Shown here: positions 55,657 through 64,000 of the stretch, one piece after another
Layout of the letters: every line of letters begins with the position of its first letter
How positions within the stretch are numbered: the stretch's first letter is position 1
NCBI GenBank assembly: GCA_016185015.1
Contig: JACPOI010000020.1
Coordinates: 124,001 to 188,000, forward strand
DNA: 64,000 nt
Reading direction: 5' to 3'
Source: Burkholderiales bacterium
GTDB taxonomy: Bacteria; Pseudomonadota; Gammaproteobacteria; Burkholderiales; Burkholderiaceae_C
The notes under the pieces: model-generated
Database searches by the model: none
What the model was told of the DNA's origin: nothing
The model's input: only the letters and a program-made list of their open reading frames with translations
Program-made: the position numbers and the translations under genes

Positions 55657-56142
55657 TCAGTCCTTGCTGGGCGTCGCCACGGCCGGCGTGCGCCGGCGGA
55701 ACATGCCCCAGCCTTCCATGTGCAGCACCTTGTCGCCGCGCTGGTTGTGCATCTCCCAAAGCGTGCGCACCAGGCCCACATCGGGCCGGCTGCCCATGGG
55801 GCGGCTGTCCAGGATGGTGTGGCGCAGTGTCAGCACGTCACCGGGAAACACCGGCTTGGTCCACTTGAGGCTCTCCAGCCCGGGCGAACCCAGGCCGGCC
55901 GCCTCGGACAGGAAGTTGTCGACCATCAGGCGCATGGCCATGGCGCAGGTGTGCCAGCCGCTGGCGCACAGGCTGCCGAAGACCGAGGCCTGGGCGGCGG
56001 CCTCGTCCAGGTGGAAAGGCTGTGGGTCGAACTGGCGTGCGAAGTCCATGATCTGTTCGCGCGTGGGGCTCACGTTGCCGAGCTCGCGGTTGCTGCCCAC
56101 CGCCATGTCTTCCCAGTAGTACTTCAAGGGTTTCGTGCTCAT
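55657..56142 (-). CDS. MaoC-family (hot-dog) dehydratase
   Basis: 161 aa. The hydratase-2 motif is DFARQFDPQPFHLDEAAAQA, with Asp and His in the usual places, followed by SLCASGWHTCAMAMRLM. These enzymes hydrate trans-2-enoyl-CoAs or related thioesters. It shares its first base with the stop of the SDR gene upstream, so the pair is co-translated. Its true substrate is unknown. Confidence 0.92.
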   Translation of the reverse strand: MSTKPLKYYWEDMAVGSNRELGNVSPTREQIMDFARQFDPQPFHLDEAAAQASVFGSLCASGWHTCAMAMRLMVDNFLSEAAGLGSPGLESLKWTKPVFPGDVLTLRHTILDSRPMGSRPDVGLVRTLWEMHNQRGDKVLHMEGWGMFRRRTPAVATPSKD

Positions 56143-56888
56143 CAGCGTCCTCCCGTCACGTCCAGTATGGAGCCGGTCGCATAACCGGCTTCATCCGACA
56201 GCAGCCAGACGATGGCGTTGGCAATTTCCTGCGCCGTGCCGGGGCGCTGCATCGGGATCTGCGGTGCCAGGCGTTGCGCGCGGCCGGGCTGGCCGCCACT
56301 GGCGTGGATCTCGGTGTCGACGATGCCGGGGCGCACGGCGTTGACGCGGATGCCCTCCGCTGCCACCTCGCGTGCCAGGCCCAGGGTGAAAACGTCGACC
56401 GCGCCCTTGGCGGCGGCGTAGTCCACGTACTGCCCGGCTGCGCCGTGGACGGAGGCCACGCTGCTGACGTTGACGATGGCGCCGCCCGTGCCGCCATGGC
56501 GCGTGCTCATGCGGCGCACGGCTTCACGCGCACACAGCATCGTGCCGAAGACATTGATTTCGAACATGCGGCGCCAGCGTGCCAGGCTCTGCTCGTCCAC
56601 GCGCTGGGCCGTGTCCACCACACCGGCGTTGTTGGCCAGGGCCGTGGGGCGGCCCAGCTTGGCGTCGACCTGCTCAAACATGGCCAGCACCTGGGCCTCG
56701 TCGGCCACATCGGCGCGCACCGCCATGGCCGTGCCGCCGCCGGCGCGGATCTGCCGCACCACCTCGTCGGCGGCCAGCGAGTTGGCGGTGTAGTTGACGG
56801 CGACGGCGTAACCCCGCTGGGCGGCCAGCAGCGCCGTGGCGGCGCCGATGCCGCGGCCGCCCCCGGTGACCAGTAGAACCTTGTCCAA
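56142..56888 (-). CDS. SDR-family oxidoreductase
   Basis: 248 aa from a TTG at 56886-56888 (MDKVLLVTGGGRGIGAATAL), chosen because GGAG is placed 7 nt upstream and the Rossmann motif follows directly; longer frames add unrelated sequence. TGGGRGIG cofactor site, NNAGVV, VNVSSVASVHG catalytic Ser, YVDYAAAKGAVD with the Tyr-Lys pair. Together with the MaoC gene it could form a beta-hydroxyacyl or alcohol conversion pair. Confidence 0.92.
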   Translation of the reverse strand: MDKVLLVTGGGRGIGAATALLAAQRGYAVAVNYTANSLAADEVVRQIRAGGGTAMAVRADVADEAQVLAMFEQVDAKLGRPTALANNAGVVDTAQRVDEQSLARWRRMFEINVFGTMLCAREAVRRMSTRHGGTGGAIVNVSSVASVHGAAGQYVDYAAAKGAVDVFTLGLAREVAAEGIRVNAVRPGIVDTEIHASGGQPGRAQRLAPQIPMQRPGTAQEIANAIVWLLSDEAGYATGSILDVTGGR

Positions 56889-56965
56889 ATCTGAGCTCCT
56901 GCAGGTGTGATGACGACAAGATACCATTGCCGCAGAAACAGCCAGATAACGCAAGAGGAGACACG

Positions 56966-57574
56966 ATGAGCCGCACAGTGGACTACTATTTCGCGCCGCA
57001 AAGCCCCTGGACTTATCTGGGCCACGCGCGTTTTGCCGCCATGGCCAAGGCCGCTGGCGTCACCGTCCGCGTGTTGCCGGTGGACCTGGGCGGCAAGGTG
57101 TTTCCCATTTCCGGCGGGCTGCCGCTACCGAAGCGCGCGCCGCAGCGCCAGGCCTACCGCCTGGTGGAGCTCAAGCGCTTCAGCGAGTTCCTCAAGATCC
57201 CGCTGCATCCCCAACCCAAATACTTCCCGGTCGGTGGTGACAACGCGGCATGCCTGATCATCGCCGTGGACCTACATGACGGCCCGGACGCTGCGATGAA
57301 GATCGCCGGCGCCGTGCTGTCCGCCGTCTGGGCGCAGGAACGCAATATCGGCGACGACCAGGTGCTGGCCGAGCTGCTGGCCGAAAACGGCCTGGACGCC
57401 AAACGCCTGGCCCAGTCCGGTAGCCAGGAGGTGCGCGAGCGTTACGAGGCTTACACGCAGCAAGCCATCGCGGCTGGTGTCTTCGGCGCGCCGAGCTACG
57501 TCATCGACGGCGAGATGTTCTGGGGCCAGGACCGGCTCGATTTCGTGGCCCGCAAGCTGGGCGTATCCGTCTGA
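56966..57574 (+). CDS. 2-hydroxychromene-2-carboxylate isomerase-family protein (DsbA-like fold)
   Basis: 202 aa from MSRTVDYYFAPQSPWTYLGH, ATG 56966 preceded by AAGAGGAG. The family replaces the CxxC of DsbA by SPWTY; the conserved FFxPxSPYxxLG is seen as YYFAPQSPWTYLG. AAGVFGAPSYVIDGEMFWGQ and DRLDFVARKL at the C-terminus complete the kappa-class GST/HCCA isomerase pattern. Glutathione-dependent isomerisation of aromatic catabolites such as those of naphthalene is the reference role; here it is unproven. Confidence 0.9.
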   Translation: MSRTVDYYFAPQSPWTYLGHARFAAMAKAAGVTVRVLPVDLGGKVFPISGGLPLPKRAPQRQAYRLVELKRFSEFLKIPLHPQPKYFPVGGDNAACLIIAVDLHDGPDAAMKIAGAVLSAVWAQERNIGDDQVLAELLAENGLDAKRLAQSGSQEVRERYEAYTQQAIAAGVFGAPSYVIDGEMFWGQDRLDFVARKLGVSV

Positions 57575-57597
57575 CAGACAAACCTGGAGAACCGCGT

Positions 57598-58281
57598 ATG
57601 GGACAGTTCATCGATCTGAAGGCCGCCAACGGCTTCACGTTTCCCGCCTATGTGGCGCAACCTGCGACCAAGCCGCGTGGCGGCGTGGTGGTACTGCAGG
57701 AGATCTTCGGCGTCAACGCGCACATCCGTGCCGTGGCCGACGGCTATGCGGCGGCGGGTTATCTGGCGGTGGCGCCGGCCACCTTTCACCGCGTCAAGCC
57801 CGGGGTCGAGCTCGGTTACCAGCCGGATGACATGAGTGCCGGCATGGCGCTCAAGGCCACGGTGGAAGCGCTGCCCGCACCGGGCGTGTTGCAGGACATC
57901 CAGGCCGCCATCCATCATGCGGCCGGTGCCGGCAAGGTGGGCGTGGTCGGCTATTGCTGGGGCGGCCTGCTGACCTGGCGCACGGCCTGCCTGCTCAAGG
58001 GGGTGAGTGCGGCCGTGCCCTACTACGGCGGCGGCATCACGACCGAGGCCGAGATCGCACGCAGCCCGAAGTGCCCGGTGCTGGCGCACTTTGGCGAGAA
58101 GGACCACTGGATTCCGCTGGAGGGCGTGGCGGCCTTCCAGAAGGCCCACCCGGAGGTCGAGGTGCACGTCTATGCGGCCAACCACGGCTTCAACTGCGAT
58201 CATCGCGGTGCCTGGGACGCTACCGCAGCCGCGCAGGCGCGCGAGCGCACGCTGGCCTTTTTCACCAAGCACCTGGGCTGA
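57598..58281 (+). CDS. dienelactone hydrolase family protein
   Basis: 227 aa alpha/beta hydrolase. The nucleophile is C120 in GYCWGG, the acid in FGEKDHW and the His in NHGFNCD; the Glu in [12 protein letters not shown] is the one that activates Cys in dienelactone hydrolases. It hydrolyses cyclic lactones in aromatic degradation, although many members are broad esterases. It lies 23 nt after the HCCA-isomerase gene and is followed by the amidohydrolase after 4 nt. Confidence 0.92.
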   Translation: MGQFIDLKAANGFTFPAYVAQPATKPRGGVVVLQEIFGVNAHIRAVADGYAAAGYLAVAPATFHRVKPGVELGYQPDDMSAGMALKATVEALPAPGVLQDIQAAIHHAAGAGKVGVVGYCWGGLLTWRTACLLKGVSAAVPYYGGGITTEAEIARSPKCPVLAHFGEKDHWIPLEGVAAFQKAHPEVEVHVYAANHGFNCDHRGAWDATAAAQARERTLAFFTKHLG

Positions 58282-58285
58282 AAGC

Positions 58286-59149
58286 ATGTGGCGCCCGCTG
58301 GTTTTCCTGTGTTGGCCGGCCTTGACCGGCCTGGCCCAGGCGGCTGACTACAGCGGCCCGCTGTTCGATGCCCACTTGCACTACAACGAAGAGGCGTATC
58401 AGGGTCCGCACCCGCTGGACGATGTGCTGGCCCGCATGCAGCGCAACGGTGTGCGCGCCATCGTCGCCAACAGCCGGCCCAACGACGGCACCAAGACACT
58501 GGCCGGGGCGGGCACGCAGACCCGCGCTGCCGGCGTGACGGTGGTGCCCTTCATCCGCCTGTACCGCAACCGCGCCGACTATGACAACTGGTTCCGCGAC
58601 GAAAGCATCTACACCATGGTGCAGACCGAGTTCGCGCGGGGCACGGCGGCCGGGCCCTACCGCGGCATCGGCGAATTCCATCTCTACGACAGCGCCAATG
58701 CCAACGGTCCGGTGGCGAAGAAGCTCATGCAATTCGCCGCAGAGAAGCAGCTGGCCGTGCTGGCGCATGTGGACGACGTGGCAATCGACCTGCTGATGGC
58801 GCATGCGAGTGGCGTACGCCTGATCTGGGCGCATACCGGCATTGGCGGCGCACCGGCGGCGCGCGTGCAGGCCTTGCTGGACAAGTACCCCAGGCTCATG
58901 GGCGAGCTGTCCTACCGGCCTGGACTGACCTGCGGTGAGGGCAGCTTGTGCCCGGAATGGCGCGCGCTGCTGCTGAAATACCCGGATCGCTTCATGATCG
59001 GTTCGGACACCTGGGTCAACCAGCGCTGGATGTATTACGACGAACTGATGCGCGGCTACCGTCGCTGGCTGGGCGATCTGCCCCCGGACGTGGCGCGCCG
59101 CATCGCCTGGGACAATGGGGCGAACCTGTTCCAGTTGAACAGACCCTGA
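58286..59149 (+). CDS. exported amidohydrolase-fold protein
   Basis: 287 aa from [23 protein letters not shown] 58286. The first 20 residues form a signal peptide, so the protein is periplasmic. Amidohydrolase (TIM-barrel) features: [11 protein letters not shown] metal site, [26 protein letters not shown] and the closing Asp in [13 protein letters not shown]. The substrate is unknown; the family includes lactonases and decarboxylases. It is 1 nt from the next gene. Confidence 0.88.
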   Translation: MWRPLVFLCWPALTGLAQAADYSGPLFDAHLHYNEEAYQGPHPLDDVLARMQRNGVRAIVANSRPNDGTKTLAGAGTQTRAAGVTVVPFIRLYRNRADYDNWFRDESIYTMVQTEFARGTAAGPYRGIGEFHLYDSANANGPVAKKLMQFAAEKQLAVLAHVDDVAIDLLMAHASGVRLIWAHTGIGGAPAARVQALLDKYPRLMGELSYRPGLTCGEGSLCPEWRALLLKYPDRFMIGSDTWVNQRWMYYDELMRGYRRWLGDLPPDVARRIAWDNGANLFQLNRP

Positions 59150-59150
59150 G

Positions 59151-59837
59151 ATGAGCTCGACCTTCCAGCTGCCCCTCTTCCCGCTGCAGACCGTCCTGTT
59201 TCCCGGCGGCGTGCTGCCATTGCGAATTTTCGAAGTGCGTTATCTGGACCTGATCCAGCGCTGCCAGAAGGAAGGGGCCCCCTTCGGCGTGGTCTGCCTG
59301 AGCCAGGGCAGCGAGGTGCGGCAGCCGCCGCGTCCCGGCGAGGCTGGTGAGCCGGCCTTCGGGCCCGAAGTGTTCCACCTCGTGGGCACGATGGCGCACA
59401 TCACCGCCTTCGAGCGGCCACAGCCCGGGCTGATGCTGGTCCGCTGCCGTGGCGGCCGGCGCTTCCGTCTGCTGCGCAGCGAGCAGCTCAAGCATGGTCT
59501 GTGGACCGGCGAGGCCGAATACCTGGAGGAAGACACACCGGTGCCGGTGCCGGCGGATCTTGTCCATGTCCGGGTGGGCCTGGAGCGCCTGCTGCAACAC
59601 ATGCAGGCGCAAGCCAAAGCCGGGGACGAGCTGCCGATCCAGCCGCCGCTGCAGTGGGACGATTGCGGCTGGCTGGCCAACCGCTGGTGCGACATCCTGC
59701 CGGTGAGCCCGCAGCTCAAGCAGCAGTTCCTGGCGGTGGACAGCCCCCTGGTGCGGCTGGAGCTGGTGGCCGACCTGCTGGTGCACCTGAAGATCGGCAC
59801 CGGGCCCGAGGCCGGGGCCAGTCCCGGGCCGTCCTGA
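59151..59837 (+). CDS. LON-substrate-binding-domain protein
   Basis: 228 aa. LPLFPLQTVLFPGGVLPLRI with FEVRYLDLIQRCQKEGAPFG is the start of the LON N-terminal (PUA-like) domain without the AAA+ or protease parts. Such stand-alone proteins are common in proteobacteria and are of unknown role, possibly peptide binding. It is convergent with corA. Confidence 0.93.
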   Translation: MSSTFQLPLFPLQTVLFPGGVLPLRIFEVRYLDLIQRCQKEGAPFGVVCLSQGSEVRQPPRPGEAGEPAFGPEVFHLVGTMAHITAFERPQPGLMLVRCRGGRRFRLLRSEQLKHGLWTGEAEYLEEDTPVPVPADLVHVRVGLERLLQHMQAQAKAGDELPIQPPLQWDDCGWLANRWCDILPVSPQLKQQFLAVDSPLVRLELVADLLVHLKIGTGPEAGASPGPS

Positions 59838-59838
59838 C

Positions 59839-60933
59839 TTAACGCCCGCTGCGCTCGAGGTAGCGCTTGCGCCAGAACAGCAGGACCAGCGCCACAGCGG
59901 TCAGTCCCATCGACCCCATGGCCCACCAGAAGCCGCTGTCGCTGTGGATCAGCGGGATGGCATCGAAGTTCATGCCGAAGATGCCGGCAATCAGGTTCAG
60001 CGGCAGGAAGATCGCGGTCAGCACGGTCAGCGTGCGCATGATGTCGTTGGTGCGGTTGCTCTGCGCGTTGAAGTGGATTTGCACGGCCGTCTCCACACTC
60101 TGTTCCAGCCGCCGCACATGGTGCACCACGCGTTCGATGTGCTCCAGCAGGTCGCGGCTGCGCACCAGCAGCAGGTCACGATCGCGCTGGGCCGCCGGTG
60201 TGTTCGCTTCCGGCCAGGTCTTGACGGCTTCAATCCAGTCCTGCACGGCGGAGCGCTGGTCTTCACAGATCTCGTCGAGCTGGTGCAGCGCCAGCCGTGT
60301 GTTCAGCAGGGCTGTCCAGTTGTTGAAACGTGTGCGCGGGTTGAGCAGCTCGGTCTGCCAGTGGTCGAGCTGGCGTGTGAGTTCGCGCCGCAGTTCCAGA
60401 AAGCCATCGACCATCTGGTTGACGATGCGCAGCATCAGGTCGGCCGGTGAGGTGGGCAGCCGGCTGTTGGCGCTACGGACGTCGTTGCTTTGTACCTGCA
60501 GCAGCCGCGACGCATAGGCATCGCGCGCCGCGCAATCCGCCGGGTGGACCGTGAGCAGCACGCGCTCGAACACCGCGAAGCCCACGGGGCTGGTGTCGAC
60601 ATGTCGCAGGATGGGTGGGCCCCCGCGGCGCGGCGAACCTCGTTCCGGATCCGGTGCGCTGCTGGCGCCGGTCGCCAGCCGACGAAACACCAGCAGGTCG
60701 TATTGCGAGGTGTAATCGAAGTGCGAGGGCAGCTGCGCGTTGAGCAGGTCCGAGACGTGCAGGTCGACCAGTTGCATGCCACACAGGTTCTGCAGCGTGG
60801 CCTGGAGCTGCTGCCAGCCGGCCTCGAATTCCTGGCGGGTACAGGCGATCCAGATGTGGCCGAGCGATGGAAGTTGGGCCGGCGGCGCTTCGCTTTCGCT
60901 GACGCCGCCGGGGCTGATGCTGAAGACGCGCAT
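59839..60933 (-). CDS. corA: CorA-family magnesium/divalent-cation transporter
   Basis: 364 aa. Large N-terminal cytoplasmic domain, a long stalk helix (HHVRRLEQSVETAVQIHFNA), then TM1 ending in the selectivity motif IFGMNFD and TM2 near the C-terminus (WWAMGSMGLTAVALVLLFW) with a basic tail KRYLERSGR. The GMN triad marks CorA/ZntB-like channels; the residues after it (FDAIPL) are not the classic MPEL, so ion preference is open. Confidence 0.9.
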   Translation of the reverse strand: MRVFSISPGGVSESEAPPAQLPSLGHIWIACTRQEFEAGWQQLQATLQNLCGMQLVDLHVSDLLNAQLPSHFDYTSQYDLLVFRRLATGASSAPDPERGSPRRGGPPILRHVDTSPVGFAVFERVLLTVHPADCAARDAYASRLLQVQSNDVRSANSRLPTSPADLMLRIVNQMVDGFLELRRELTRQLDHWQTELLNPRTRFNNWTALLNTRLALHQLDEICEDQRSAVQDWIEAVKTWPEANTPAAQRDRDLLLVRSRDLLEHIERVVHHVRRLEQSVETAVQIHFNAQSNRTNDIMRTLTVLTAIFLPLNLIAGIFGMNFDAIPLIHSDSGFWWAMGSMGLTAVALVLLFWRKRYLERSGR

Positions 60934-60950
60934 GCTGGCCTGGGGTCGTC

Positions 60951-62057
<1,107 letters not shown>

Positions 62058-62074
62058 TCACCGGCAGTAACCCG

Positions 62075-63775
62075 TCATACGCGGGCCGGCTTGGTAACCA
62101 TCACCCCGAGGATGTGGACCTGCCTGTGGCAAACCGTGTGCAGGAGCACCCGGTTTGAGAGTGCATTCGTACCACCCAACCCCAGAGGGATGATGTGGTG
62201 GTCATGCATGTCACGGTCGTCGATCTCGATGGCTGTGCCGCAATGTGCACACAGCCCGCCTTGATCCAGCCAGAGCGAGGCGCGTTGCGTGTCCCAGAGG
62301 CTCGCGGCCATCCGGTTCACTCTCAGCTCCTCGCCATATACCTCCCAAGCCGGGTCGTAAGGGTTGTATTCCTCACGAACCTTCTTGTGGCGGACAATTT
62401 TCGTGTCTGCCAGGCGGTATAGCCGGATTGTCAGCTTGTCTCCCGAGCGATCCACGGTGTCGGCGCTGAATTCAAAGCGACCAGAGGCATCCGTCCAGTA
62501 ATGACGGAATACCTTGTGCTTGTCCCAGCGCGGGTGACGCCGCAGACCCCACCGCATGAGCCGCCAGTAAAGGCGGTGATCCATTTTGGTGAAAGCCTGC
62601 TTTGCCACCACACCCTTGTGGTACTCGGCCCAACCGCGAAGCTTGCGGTTCAGGTTCAAGATCATGACGTCGGTGTGTAGATGCAGTGATGAGGTCACTT
62701 CTTCCTCCAACTTGCGGTAGAACGCCTTAACATTCTTCCGGCTTGGTTTGATGAGCAGTTTCCCTCCGTATTTACGGAAGTTCCAGCCCAGGAAGTCAAA
62801 GCCCTCATCCACATGGACAACTTTCGTTTTGGTCGCGTTCAGAGTGAGGCCCCTATCCGTTAGGAAGGATGTCACCCATGGCATGACCGTGTCGTTGAGC
62901 ACCTCGGGAGAGGCGCCCGTAATGACGAAGTCATCGGCATATCGGACGAGATGCACCTTCAGCTTTCGGGTCTTCGCCACACCGTACAGAGCCACCAAGT
63001 GCTCCTTCAGGCCGCGTTCAAGACCGTCCAACGTCAGGTTAGCCAGCAGAGGGGAGATGACGCCCCCTTGCGGGGTACCTTTCTCCGTTTTCTGCAGCGC
63101 CCAGAGTTGCCGTTTATCCACTACACCAGACCGCAACCACGTTCGTAGCACCCGCTTGTTCATGTGAACATTGGCGAGTAGCCAGTCGTGATTAATGTTG
63201 TCAAAGAACCCTTTAATGTCCGCATCCAATATCCATTGGGCGCCGTTGGCGCCGGACAGAACATTGAATAGCTGTGACATCGCATCATGCGTCGAGCGCG
63301 CTTTCCTGAATCCGTATGAATTCGGGTCCGCGTGACACTCCGCAGCAGGGTCCAGTCCCAAGTGGAATAGGGCCTGCATTGCGCGATCCAGCATGGTGGG
63401 AATACCCAGTGGGCGTTCGTCACCATTCGGTTTTGGGATCCATGCGCGCTTTAGTGGGCGTGCACGGTACCCTTGGGTCTTCAACCGCCATATAGCGGTC
63501 CATTTACTCTCAGGCGAGTCCCAGAGTTCGCGGTCGATGCCACTCGTCCGCTTTCCCCGGTTTTCGGTCACTCGTTTAACGGCCAGAGCCCTAGCCTGCC
63601 ACGAGCGGATAAGACTACGTTGGAGTCGCTTGACCCGTCGATAGTCTCGATCTTTCTCAGCCTGCGCAATTACTCGCTGCGCCTTTCCCACAAACATCAG
63701 GACTTGCTTCCAGTTGATGGAGAACCAGTCCGTCGGCTCGTGCGGAGGCGCAGAGACCTTGCGATCATTTTCCAT
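62075..63775 (-). CDS. group II intron-encoded reverse transcriptase/maturase with HNH endonuclease domain
   Basis: 566 aa from MENDRKVSAPPHEPTDWFSI, ATG 63773-63775 with GGAGGAAGG upstream. RT blocks: IPTMLDRAMQALF, ADIKGFFDNINHDWLL, KGTPQGGVISPLLANL, catalytic VRYADDFVI (Y279-D282). Maturase domain X follows (NLNRKLRGWAEYHKGVV). The C-terminal HNH is CAHCGTAIEIDDRD, HDHHIIPLGLGGTNALSN, LLHTVCHRQVH, with zinc cysteines. No frameshift, so the intron looks mobile. GC is lower than in the neighbouring genes. Confidence 0.95.
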   Translation of the reverse strand: MENDRKVSAPPHEPTDWFSINWKQVLMFVGKAQRVIAQAEKDRDYRRVKRLQRSLIRSWQARALAVKRVTENRGKRTSGIDRELWDSPESKWTAIWRLKTQGYRARPLKRAWIPKPNGDERPLGIPTMLDRAMQALFHLGLDPAAECHADPNSYGFRKARSTHDAMSQLFNVLSGANGAQWILDADIKGFFDNINHDWLLANVHMNKRVLRTWLRSGVVDKRQLWALQKTEKGTPQGGVISPLLANLTLDGLERGLKEHLVALYGVAKTRKLKVHLVRYADDFVITGASPEVLNDTVMPWVTSFLTDRGLTLNATKTKVVHVDEGFDFLGWNFRKYGGKLLIKPSRKNVKAFYRKLEEEVTSSLHLHTDVMILNLNRKLRGWAEYHKGVVAKQAFTKMDHRLYWRLMRWGLRRHPRWDKHKVFRHYWTDASGRFEFSADTVDRSGDKLTIRLYRLADTKIVRHKKVREEYNPYDPAWEVYGEELRVNRMAASLWDTQRASLWLDQGGLCAHCGTAIEIDDRDMHDHHIIPLGLGGTNALSNRVLLHTVCHRQVHILGVMVTKPARV

Positions 63776-64000
63776 ACCTTCCTCCGATTTAGGAATGAAC
63801 CCGGAGTGAGGTATGGGCCCGGAGGCTCATACCCTCCGGGTCGTCTTAAGAAGCAACGGCATTACGCACGTTACGCCAGCAGCAAGTCAGCTCACTTTCG
63901 TGCGGGGGATGGCCCCCTATCTCTCGCATTACACGAGAGCATTTGCTTCCTACTGCATCCTCTACCCCCTCCTCCGTGGCCCTTGCGGGTTGCCACCACG

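Noticed and set aside
62683-63167. Plus-strand frames opposite the reverse transcriptase
   Set aside because: They are mirror frames of the intron ORF, which has intact RT, maturase and HNH domains.

Overview
The window is GC-rich chromosomal DNA, densely packed with short gaps, from a betaproteobacterium of the order Burkholderiales, most likely Comamonadaceae. The gene order (gatBAC divergent from mreBCD-mrdA; ilvE, a CHCC zinc-finger gene and waaF in a row; xthA head to head with pyrE), the Bug-type solute receptor and a recurrent GC-rich intergenic element all fit that family. No rRNA, tRNA, CRISPR array or prophage is visible. No gene-free stretch exceeds 300 bases.

Layout. 1-12,628 (minus strand): one long unit headed by the MarR-type repressor hpaR. 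It runs through the homoprotocatechuate meta-cleavage genes hpaG1-G2-E-D-F-H-I and continues almost without gaps into an SDR, an IlvD/Edd dehydratase and a Bug receptor, then a class II aldolase, a ketopantoate-reductase-like protein and an EamA exporter cut by the window edge. 12,646-18,198: divergent radA, a GlcG-like protein, an aldo/keto reductase, a small membrane protein, ilvE, a zinc-finger protein and waaF. 18,199-25,224: a CpxRA/RstAB-like two-component system, ampG, an M48 lipoprotein protease, two tandem paralogous beta-barrel proteins and an MBL hydrolase. 25,372-40,376: a MASE3-GGDEF-EAL protein, a DUF3422 protein, xthA/pyrE, a DUF4124 protein, gatBAC, mreBCD-mrdA and a TSUP permease. 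40,653-48,479: a GMC dehydrogenase with mmsA and a divergent LysR regulator, an SLC13/DASS transporter and a lipoprotein gene separated by two perfect FNR-type boxes, and an enoyl-CoA hydratase. 48,573-52,060: an MCE lipid transporter in LinKLMN order. 52,074-61,964: a TRAP solute receptor behind a structured leader, a GGT-family enzyme, a run of small catabolic enzymes, a LON-domain protein, CorA and hemB. 61,948-64,000: a group II intron with its RT/maturase, inserted against the hemB start and running off the window.

How the genes work together. The hpa genes form a complete lower pathway from homoprotocatechuate to pyruvate plus succinic semialdehyde. A perfect 16-bp palindrome overlapping the predicted -10 of hpaR is the likely HpaR operator. 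The mre genes, mrdA and ampG belong to cell-wall growth and recycling. radA carries a LexA-type box, and the two-component operon carries a CpxR-type direct repeat.

The least explained signals are non-coding. First, a dispersed two-hairpin element occurs four times, always just 3' of a stop codon, always in the orientation of that gene and always between co-directional genes; its stems show compensatory changes between copies. Second, a three-hairpin leader precedes the TRAP receptor gene, and its last stem buries the Shine-Dalgarno sequence. Third, the annotated hemB start codon lies inside domain VI of the group II intron.
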